Assembly (NCBI GenBank): GCA_002085205.1
Contig: NATF01000002.1
Span: 1-12,821, forward strand
Source: Candidatus Cloacimonas sp. 4484_275
GTDB taxonomy: Bacteria > Cloacimonadota > Cloacimonadia > Cloacimonadales > TCS61
Direction of reading: 5' to 3'
Length of the DNA stretch: 12,821 nt
Part shown: positions 6,122-12,821 of the stretch, piece after piece
Layout of the letters: each line of letters begins with the position of its first letter
Numbering within the stretch: position 1 is the first letter of the stretch
Position numbers and translations under genes: made by a program
The notes under the pieces: generated by a model
Told to the model about the DNA's origin: nothing
Databases searched by the model: none
The model's input: only the letters and a program-made list of their open reading frames with translations

Positions 6122-9100
6122 TTATCTGATTAACAATCCTCTTTTTACGGCAATAATTTTATTGTTTATCTTTAAGTTGAAGAAATAAATTCCCGATGCC
6201 ACCGCTTTGTCGTTTTTATCTTTTCCGTTCCAAACAACATAATAAACCGGTGTTGTTGCATTTGAATCATCACGAATGTTATTTAAAATTTTGACCTTTT
6301 CCCCTTTGATATTATAAATTTGAATTTCAGCATTTTCAATATGTTTTGAATTGAGATTGAAAGAAATTTTGGTGGAAATATTAAACGGATTCGGATAGTT
6401 GGAAAAGAGCAAAGTTGCATTTTCCATTTCGTTATCATCGGCAATGAAAACATTTATGCAAGTTGCTTGCGCCGGATTACTGAACGCACTTTCACCTTGT
6501 TCGTAAACCGCCGAAACCACATAAAAGTAGGTTAAACCTATTTCCACATCAGAATCTTGATAAGAAGATTCCGAAGTCTCCGTCAGAAAAACATACGGTT
6601 CTTCAAGATTATTTCTGCGATAAATTTTGTAATTTACAACTTCTTCGGAAGGTTCGTTCCAACTCAAATCGATACCGTTTTCAGAAGAACTTTCGGCAGT
6701 CAAATCGGTGGGCGGAAGCAGAAGATTTCCCACATTTACGATAGAAACATCATCGATGTACCAACCCTCGTCCGTAACGCCGCCGTCCGTTCCGAAAACA
6801 AAACGGAATTTTACAGTTCCCGTAAAATCGGACAAATCAAAATATGCCGGTTGCCAAACAATTGAACCGGAATAAACTTGAGTTTCTCCGGCAAAAGGCG
6901 GATTATTATCTCCCCGCGTCAAATAGGGATAACCTCCGACGGGAAATATTTGTTGCCATTCCTCGTTATAATAAATTTCAACCAAACCGCCGTCATAACA
7001 ATATCCCGGATAATTCGAACTCGCTTCCGCGTGCATCCAGTGATAGAAAGACAGATAAGTGTTATCCGTTACTTCCATTTCCGGAGTTTCCAAAGCACAT
7101 TTCACTCCGTTATTGTAATCATCGGTTCCCGTTCCGCCCACTTTCCAAGAATGAGTTTCGGAATGATAGCGGGCATCGGACAAATGCCACTGATCCGTTC
7201 CGTTATCCAAAGAATAATGTTGCCAGCCATTTCCGCTATTTTCCATATCATCGGAAAATCCGGTACTAAGAGCAAGTTGTTGCAAATTATAATAACCGTC
7301 TTCATCCGTGAGCAATAAATTCAAAAGAAAGCCGTGAACGGAAGGACATTCCGCAGAAATGGAAACGGAAAATTGATTTTCAAAGAAAGCGGAATTATTC
7401 GCCTGCAACTGAATAATCTGGGAAGTCCCTTCGGAAACGGAGATAAATTCGTCGTCACAATAGAGTTGCGCCAAAATAATGTGTGAATCGGCAGAACCGT
7501 TATTGGCAAGTCTGATATTCAAATCAAAATTTTCTCCGGCTTCCAGATAACCGTTTTCATTTTCATCGGCAATTTCATAATCGTCAATTTGCAAAACCGG
7601 AGAATGAGCCGTAATCGGAAAATCATATTCCCAAGAATCCGATTCGGAAACAATATTCAAATGAAAAAGTAAAATTTCATTGTCAGGGCAGAACGGTGAA
7701 ATTTGGAAAGCGAATTGTTCATTACCGGATAAAACCGAGTCGGGAAAAATGTTCCCGTAATTCGCAGTATTTTGAATTATTGTGATATAAGAATTTTCGG
7801 AAGAAATCACAGCGGAAACATTTTCTGCCGTTTGCATTCCAAAGTTATGAAGCGCAATTGCCAAATTAACCGTTTCCGCATATTCCGCATTGCCATTTCC
7901 GTTTTCGTCTTCGATAATTATGTTATCCACGGCTAAAAAGGGCGATTCGGTTTCGACAATCTGAATTTCCTGCAAAAATCGATTTTTGTTGTGAGCGATT
8001 ATCGAAAGAGTCAATTGTCCGGATTCGGTTATTTCTTCTTCAAATTGAATTATTCCGATGCCGTTTTCATCGGTTACGACCGAACCGAGCAATTCGCCGT
8101 TCATCACTACGGCAATTCTGGCGTCTTCAACTCCGGCGTCAATTTCGATGTTATCAACTCCCACCGGAATTTGCGGTTGGTAAACAACATTTTCGAAGTC
8201 GGTCGGTTGCGCCGTCCAAATATCAAGCGTCGGATCACCGAAAAGATTGGTCTCATAAGCAGTCCAGCGCATATAATCGCTGCCAAGCATCAGAGAAACA
8301 TCCGCTTCTTTTGAATAGGTATTTACTTCTCCGATTCGGAAAATATTTTGCCCGAAAATGCCGTCGAAAAATAATCTGTCGTAATATTGGGAAGAGCTGT
8401 TTGTTCCGCCCGGTTCATACCAACCGTATCGAGAATTGGCGACGCAAGCCACTTCTCCCGTTGCTATCGTCGTTATTTTCTCCGCAAAACAATCCACAGT
8501 ATAATATCCGTCGAAATGCCAATTATCGAACGAGCCGTTATAACATCCTTGCGAGTAGCCGATTACAAAACCTCTGGTTACACCGTCGTTGGTAAAATTT
8601 GTCGTCGTCAAATCGAAATTATTCATTTTCATATTGTAAGTTGGGCTGGAATGACCGAGATGATTGAGTAAATTCAAACCCGTATTATTGAAATGAGCGA
8701 AAACTTCCGTTTTACTCCAATTATGATCTCGGTCATACAGAGTGGAAACGCTGAAATTATCGGCAAATCCGGCGGTTGTGTAACCGTTGTTGGAACTTCC
8801 TTCGGCAATTTCATCCTTATAATCTCCGCCGTATGTGAGCGGGTTGTTATTCAGCAATTCGCCCAACATCAATCCTTTCTCGATATCGGCAACTACCGGA
8901 GAATTTTGATACATCAAAAGTTTATTGGTAAAATTGAAAATTTCCTGCTGACTATCCACGCAGATTCTGCCGACATAAACTTCCGCATAAGCGTCAATTT
9001 CCGCCGCTTCTCCCCAATTGTTGTCTCCGTCATCGTTCCAATTCCCATCCAAGTTGGAATAATACATATCGGACGGAAGATTATTTTCGTCCAAAACCCT

Positions 9101-10012
9101 AAAACCTCGATGCGGAACGATAACCTGAGAAACATCATTGCCATCGGAATCTCCACCGAGAATCACATATTTGATTCCGTGATTTGTGTAATAATCGATG
9201 ATACAGTTACGAATTTTTTCCTGATTGTCTTGTCCCGCATAATTTGCATAAATATTTTCCGTAGTTTCCGCAATCGTGCGATAACCGGTGGACTCCTTAA
9301 ATTCAATATAATCGGCAAAAGCGGGAAGCAAATCATTATTGGTAACGAGCAAAATATCGTAATCTTCGTCGCGTTCGGAATCAACCGTGTTCGGATAAGA
9401 AACCAACATTTGCGGATTATCTACAATTCGCAAAATTCGGTTATTTATCTTTTGGGAAGAACGGTAAAATCGTTCCGAATTTGCCGCTTTTTCGGAATAC
9501 TCGGAATGAACTTTCACGGTAATTGCTTTAATCAATTTCACAATTTTTCGTTTTGGATTATAGCGAAGCGGACAAATAGCAAACGAAGCAATCGAATGTC
9601 CGGCCAGAAAATTCGTACTCAAATTTTCAATGATATTTTCCGGATAATCCGTTTCCGAATTATAGATAATTGCGTTCGGTTTACTTTGATAATTTTCCGC
9701 CTTTTGATAAAGGGGAAATTGTCTGCTTGCGGGTTTAAGCGTGATGTTTTCCAAGTCGGAGTAATATTCAACTTTCACAATTTCAACAGACAAAGCGGCT
9801 TCTCCCTGCGGCAGCAAAATTTCCGCACCGAAATGCGGCAACAACGGAAAACCCTCTTTTCCGTAATTAACGGCATTTTCATAAATAAACTCCGTGTAAC
9901 CGTTTTCGCTTTTCATTTGCGGTTTTTCAAATTCATAAACCTGAGTGATTACTTCGGCCGAAAGCAAAGAAATCAACATTGCAATCATCAATAAACTAAA
10001 AAATTTTTTCAT
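6122..10012 (-). CDS. Secreted gingipain-like C25 cysteine peptidase with sorting domain
   Basis: 1296 residues counted from ATG 10012. Residues 1-19 are a signal peptide (Met-Lys-Lys then a hydrophobic stretch ending LLSA). About 20-190 resemble a C25 propeptide, presumably removed on activation. The C25 core runs about 217-600: YDILLVTNND, YVILGGDSDG, an Asp/Asn-rich likely calcium site (about 319-334), and a dyad of His454 (LLNHLGHSSP) and Cys490 (GYSQGCYNG), ending at LFGDPTLDIW. Then come a gingipain-type Ig domain (about 605-685) and two repeat domains 114 residues apart. Each repeat opens with an acidic loop (DENGNGNAEYAE at 702-713, DENENGYLEAGE at 816-827) likely to bind calcium. A jelly-roll domain (about 921-1092, ending DEGWYIDDVSI) and a fibronectin type III domain (about 1100-1186) follow. 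The tail (from about 1204: NYPNPFN, IYNIKGEKVKIL, VVWNGKDKN, SGIYFFNL, LLIR) is the sorting domain. It is an endopeptidase by family; cleavage specificity cannot be read. A PorU-type sortase is a less likely alternative, because the adhesion modules suggest cargo. Confidence 0.93.
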   Translation of the reverse strand: MKKFFSLLMIAMLISLLSAEVITQVYEFEKPQMKSENGYTEFIYENAVNYGKEGFPLLPHFGAEILLPQGEAALSVEIVKVEYYSDLENITLKPASRQFPLYQKAENYQSKPNAIIYNSETDYPENIIENLSTNFLAGHSIASFAICPLRYNPKRKIVKLIKAITVKVHSEYSEKAANSERFYRSSQKINNRILRIVDNPQMLVSYPNTVDSERDEDYDILLVTNNDLLPAFADYIEFKESTGYRTIAETTENIYANYAGQDNQEKIRNCIIDYYTNHGIKYVILGGDSDGNDVSQVIVPHRGFRVLDENNLPSDMYYSNLDGNWNDDGDNNWGEAAEIDAYAEVYVGRICVDSQQEIFNFTNKLLMYQNSPVVADIEKGLMLGELLNNNPLTYGGDYKDEIAEGSSNNGYTTAGFADNFSVSTLYDRDHNWSKTEVFAHFNNTGLNLLNHLGHSSPTYNMKMNNFDLTTTNFTNDGVTRGFVIGYSQGCYNGSFDNWHFDGYYTVDCFAEKITTIATGEVACVANSRYGWYEPGGTNSSSQYYDRLFFDGIFGQNIFRIGEVNTYSKEADVSLMLGSDYMRWTAYETNLFGDPTLDIWTAQPTDFENVVYQPQIPVGVDNIEIDAGVEDARIAVVMNGELLGSVVTDENGIGIIQFEEEITESGQLTLSIIAHNKNRFLQEIQIVETESPFLAVDNIIIEDENGNGNAEYAETVNLAIALHNFGMQTAENVSAVISSENSYITIIQNTANYGNIFPDSVLSGNEQFAFQISPFCPDNEILLFHLNIVSESDSWEYDFPITAHSPVLQIDDYEIADENENGYLEAGENFDLNIRLANNGSADSHIILAQLYCDDEFISVSEGTSQIIQLQANNSAFFENQFSVSISAECPSVHGFLLNLLLTDEDGYYNLQQLALSTGFSDDMENSGNGWQHYSLDNGTDQWHLSDARYHSETHSWKVGGTGTDDYNNGVKCALETPEMEVTDNTYLSFYHWMHAEASSNYPGYCYDGGLVEIYYNEEWQQIFPVGGYPYLTRGDNNPPFAGETQVYSGSIVWQPAYFDLSDFTGTVKFRFVFGTDGGVTDEGWYIDDVSIVNVGNLLLPPTDLTAESSSENGIDLSWNEPSEEVVNYKIYRRNNLEEPYVFLTETSESSYQDSDVEIGLTYFYVVSAVYEQGESAFSNPAQATCINVFIADDNEMENATLLFSNYPNPFNISTKISFNLNSKHIENAEIQIYNIKGEKVKILNNIRDDSNATTPVYYVVWNGKDKNDKAVASGIYFFNLKINNKIIAVKRGLLIR

Positions 10013-10017
10013 CGTTT

Positions 10018-10023
10018 CACCTC
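10018..10023 (-). promoter_or_regulatory. Shine-Dalgarno site fixing the start of the C25 peptidase at 10012
   Basis: GAGGTG sits five bases before ATG 10012. The frame also opens at a TTG at 10039, but that start would add nine charged residues in front of an otherwise ideal signal peptide and would place this ribosome site inside the coding sequence. ATG 10012 is therefore preferred. Confidence 0.8.
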
Positions 10024-10061
10024 TTTTTAATTTTTCCAAACAAATTCTTATGTTATAATTT

Positions 10062-12821
10062 TTATCTGATTAACAAACATTTTCTCACCGCTTCACTTCT
10101 TTCGTCAATTTTGAGTTCGTAAAAATAAATTCCGGAAGTAACCTTTTTGTTATTGTCGTCCGTGCCATTCCAAATCAATGAATGCTTATCGGTTGTCACT
10201 TGAGCATTAATCAGCTTTTTAACCTTTTGTCCTTTGATATTGTAAATATTTATTTCCGTTTTTTTCGGACAATTCGCATTAATATCGAAAGAGATGGAAG
10301 TCGAACTTTTAAACGGATTGGGAAAATTCGGATAAAGAATCGCCTGAGTTTTTTCCGTTAAATGGAAATCATCGTTTTTAACCGGTGGAATATAATTGTA
10401 ATTTGTTTCCGTATAATTTACACAAAATGCGGGTATATTGCCATTACTATTTGTTTTAACCTGCATAAAATAAAAATCATTTGGGTTTTCAATTTGGTCG
10501 TTGCCCTCAAATTCTCGCCAATCCGTCCATTCAATCAACCCGATATTATCGAACCAGGAATAGGCTTGTCCGCTTAAAGGACAATCGCTTTTTAGAACTA
10601 TATCGAAAAAGTTGCAATTGTCAGGCACATTTAAATCGGCGGAAAAAAATTCCCATTCCGTATTTCCGCTTAATTCCACTCCGATATTTTCAATTCCAAG
10701 AGGAGAGCCTGTAGTTCTTTGAGAATAATATCGAACTTCCACGGTTACGGAATTTCCGTTCAAAGTTTTTATAAAACCATGCAAAGAATATTCGCCCGCC
10801 GAATATCTTTTGATTCTGTTTGTGAAATTGGTGATGATTTCGCTTCCGGAATTTTGAAATCTTCTCTGGCAAACGGAACGAAAACCGGCGTAGTAAACGT
10901 TTTCATCGTACCATTCGTCGTTACTGTTCAAATTCCAAAAAGTGCAGCCTTCGTCTTCACAATTACCAAACCAAATGATTTCTCTCCCCAATCGATATTC
11001 CCAATCGGCGACGGGTTCAATTGTGTTAACGGCGGAAATATTGCCGTTTCTTTGCAGATAAAACGGCTGAGAAATTTTATAATCGCCTTCGGTCTGTAAC
11101 GGAAAAATAGCGGAATAATTTTGCGAAAGAATTTCCATTGAAAGCGTATCCAATACAACTTTTGCCGTAATATTTTCTCTATCGACGGAAAGATAAGTAT
11201 TCAATTCCTTTGAACGACGGGCAAGATAATCGAGAATATGAAGACCGAATTCTCCTGTTGCTCTTTCGGGAATGTAATCATCGATAAAAACAGGTGTTAT
11301 TTCAAATTCATAAAAGCCGCTTTCATTAACCTTTGCATTCAAAATCATGGACGGCATCGTTTCCGCATAAGACAAATCAAACACAAAATTACCGAGTGAA
11401 TGAGCAATCAATTTCCCGTCGTAAACTTCCAATCCCTGAATTATATGAGGATGATGACAAACAACCAAATCCGCTCCCGCATCAATCATGAAATGGCGAA
11501 TTTCTCTGTCCCACATATGCGGAACATCAATAAACGGGTCATATTCTTCATCCTCAGGATTTAATTCTTTGTATTGGTATAATTCGAGCGATTTGTCATA
11601 ATCACTTCCGGGAGCAACCGAATATTCGCTTCCAGAGTGCGTTTCCACAATTACCAAGTCCGCAACATCGCGTACTGAATTTATTTGTTGAGAAACATAA
11701 TACGGAGTCATATAAGCAAAACCGGGTTTATTGAACCCCGCGTTCAAATACGGTTGATAATTATTGTATTGACCGGTTCTGTCGCTGGAAGCGAGAAAAG
11801 CAAAATTCACACCCTTCGTGTTATAAAACAAAGGAAGATAAGCTTCATAAGAATCTATGCCGGCACCGGAATACAAAATTCCGTATTCATCAAGCGTGTT
11901 TTGCGTTTCCAATAAACCGGGATAAAGATAATCGTAAACATGATTATTGGCTATCGTAACAATATCGATTCCGGCAAATTGCAGACCGGCGGCATTTTCC
12001 GGCGAACCTTTGAAATAAATGGTTTTTGTGGGATGATGCTCCCAATAAGTTGTGAGCGGACATTCCAAATTGGCTACGGAAATATCCGCCGCCTGTCCAA
12101 GATACGGGAGAGTCGGTTCGAAAATGGCTTCGACTCCTTGCGTAGGAATAATTCCTCCGCCCTGCTCATATCCGCGAGCCAACATAATATCGCCCACAAA
12201 ATTCAAAGTGACGGGAAAAGTAGATTCCCCTTCGTCAACCTCAATTTGACAACTGGCTTCTCCCCAACAATTTGTGGAATCGGAAACCTGCAAAAGAACC
12301 GTGTAAGGATGATTGTCTTCCACCAAAAATGTGTGAAACGGGTTTTGTTCGGTGCTCGTGGAATCATCACCGAAAAACCAAAAATAATTATGCTCTTCGC
12401 TGTCGGGATCGGTTACCTGAGAAAAAAATTGCACATCGACATTTCGATTTCCGTTTCGGTTTCGATAAATTCTTCCCATTTCATAACTGATTTCCACTTG
12501 AGGCGGAACCGGCAAATCTTCGCTGATAACACTTATTTCATCAAAATATATCGTTCGCGGAATTCCGCTGTCTTTATCGTTGACGAAAACGATTGAGGTA
12601 ATCGTCGGTAAATAATCAAAGCGAGCCAGCCAATCATCTGCCACCGGAAGCTGAAAAAGATTCCATTGATACTCGGAAAATGCTCCCTGATAAACGGTAA
12701 CCCAAACATCAATATCAAGAGTTTCCGTTCCCGAAAACGAATAGAATAAAACATTGGAACTGTCCATCAACGCAAAACCTTGAATTTCTCCCACGGATTG
12801 AACAAACGCCGCAATTTGCCA
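10062..12821 (-). CDS. Exported CapA-like metallophosphatase with PKD, binding module and sorting domain (5' partial)
   Basis: The frame stays open to the window edge, so the N-terminus and any signal peptide are missing; 919 residues are visible, numbered here from the edge. Residues 1-100 look like the end of a carbohydrate-binding beta-sandwich (RTIYFDEISVI). About 118-196 form a PKD domain (YFWFFGDDSTSTEQNPFHTF). About 204-524 match the CapA/PGA_cap family, calcineurin-like metallophosphatases linked to poly-gamma-glutamate capsules. Visible motifs are GDIMLARG (Asp211), NLECPLT (Asn251, Glu253), ANNH (His294), ETHSGSEY (His395) and CHHPHIIQGLE (His456, His457, His459), followed by HSLGNFVFD. 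These supply the usual metal ligands. About 25 extra residues separate the HxGxEY-like and HHPH motifs. Residues 605-766 resemble a second carbohydrate-binding module (AYSWFDNIGLIEW). The last ~95 residues are the sorting domain (NFPNPF, IYNIKGQKVKKL, IWNGTDDN, SGIYFYEL, LLIR). Its stop is 49 bases before the C25 gene. Family CapA proteins are usually membrane-anchored; this one appears released or surface-attached. Its substrate is unknown. Confidence 0.9.
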   Translation of the reverse strand, partial: WQIAAFVQSVGEIQGFALMDSSNVLFYSFSGTETLDIDVWVTVYQGAFSEYQWNLFQLPVADDWLARFDYLPTITSIVFVNDKDSGIPRTIYFDEISVISEDLPVPPQVEISYEMGRIYRNRNGNRNVDVQFFSQVTDPDSEEHNYFWFFGDDSTSTEQNPFHTFLVEDNHPYTVLLQVSDSTNCWGEASCQIEVDEGESTFPVTLNFVGDIMLARGYEQGGGIIPTQGVEAIFEPTLPYLGQAADISVANLECPLTTYWEHHPTKTIYFKGSPENAAGLQFAGIDIVTIANNHVYDYLYPGLLETQNTLDEYGILYSGAGIDSYEAYLPLFYNTKGVNFAFLASSDRTGQYNNYQPYLNAGFNKPGFAYMTPYYVSQQINSVRDVADLVIVETHSGSEYSVAPGSDYDKSLELYQYKELNPEDEEYDPFIDVPHMWDREIRHFMIDAGADLVVCHHPHIIQGLEVYDGKLIAHSLGNFVFDLSYAETMPSMILNAKVNESGFYEFEITPVFIDDYIPERATGEFGLHILDYLARRSKELNTYLSVDRENITAKVVLDTLSMEILSQNYSAIFPLQTEGDYKISQPFYLQRNGNISAVNTIEPVADWEYRLGREIIWFGNCEDEGCTFWNLNSNDEWYDENVYYAGFRSVCQRRFQNSGSEIITNFTNRIKRYSAGEYSLHGFIKTLNGNSVTVEVRYYSQRTTGSPLGIENIGVELSGNTEWEFFSADLNVPDNCNFFDIVLKSDCPLSGQAYSWFDNIGLIEWTDWREFEGNDQIENPNDFYFMQVKTNSNGNIPAFCVNYTETNYNYIPPVKNDDFHLTEKTQAILYPNFPNPFKSSTSISFDINANCPKKTEINIYNIKGQKVKKLINAQVTTDKHSLIWNGTDDNNKKVTSGIYFYELKIDERSEAVRKCLLIR

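Noticed and set aside
8693..9994. 433-residue plus-strand open frame
   Set aside because: It lies fully antisense to the C25 peptidase, whose domains and catalytic motifs are clear. The plus-strand product is rich in Ile, Phe, Arg and Asn with no recognisable domain, which is typical of a shadow frame.
2263..10012. One of the C25 proteins being the type IX sortase PorU
   Set aside because: PorU is a C25 relative, so this was considered. The many adhesion-type modules, the duplicate paralogue and the lack of other secretion genes favour secreted cargo. A profile comparison would settle it.
10013..10039. Upstream TTG start for the C25 peptidase
   Set aside because: It would put a charged stretch before the signal peptide and bury a good Shine-Dalgarno site (10018-10023) that serves ATG 10012.
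11940..12596. 218-residue plus-strand open frame
   Set aside because: It is antisense to the PKD and CapA region, has no recognisable domain, and no ribosome site that I can see ahead of it.
1..12821. tRNA, rRNA, CRISPR, insertion sequence or riboswitch
   Set aside because: On reading both strands I found no clover-leaf arms, regularly spaced repeats, transposase motifs or known aptamer cores.

Overview
The window looks like part of a chromosome or metagenomic contig from a member of the FCB bacteria. It is most likely Cloacimonadota (Candidatus Cloacimonas relatives), or another phylum that uses the same sorting signal. The main evidence is three large genes that end in a Por/type IX-style C-terminal sorting domain with the pattern PNPF ... 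IYNIKGxKVK ... WNGxD(D/K)N ... SGIYFY/F ... LLIR or LLLK. The DNA is AT-rich. The phylum call is inference from protein style only.

All five genes lie on the minus strand, so transcription runs from high to low coordinates. In that order they are: (1) a secreted multidomain protein with a CapA-like metallophosphatase domain (10062-12821, its N-terminus outside the window); (2) a gingipain-type C25 cysteine peptidase with a visible His/Cys dyad (6122-10012); (3) a second C25 paralogue (2748-6020) whose reading frame breaks near 2751-2784, leaving its sorting domain in the -1 frame (to 2263); (4) a small SAM-dependent methyltransferase (1481-2230); (5) a lipoprotein carrying a KPNIYIYP-type domain (191-1363). 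A bidirectional hairpin with T-tracts follows at 124-160 and closes the unit. Gaps between the first four genes are 49, 101 and 32 bases, which suggests co-transcription. The 117-base gap before the lipoprotein could hold its own promoter.

The three large genes appear to encode an exported set delivered to the cell surface or medium: two peptidases and a phosphatase-like protein, each built as catalytic core, then beta-sandwich adhesion or binding modules, then sorting tail. The methyltransferase may modify a surface glycan or lipid, since type IX cargo is often anchored to one, but nothing in the sequence proves that link. It is clearly more AT-rich than the secreted-protein genes.

Points most worth a second look are the His-to-Tyr change at the catalytic position of the second C25 protein, the frameshift (possibly a deletion) that cuts off its sorting domain, and the CapA-type domain placed in an apparently exported, sorted protein with PKD and carbohydrate-binding-like modules. 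I found no RNA genes, CRISPR arrays, insertion sequences or recognisable secretion machinery.
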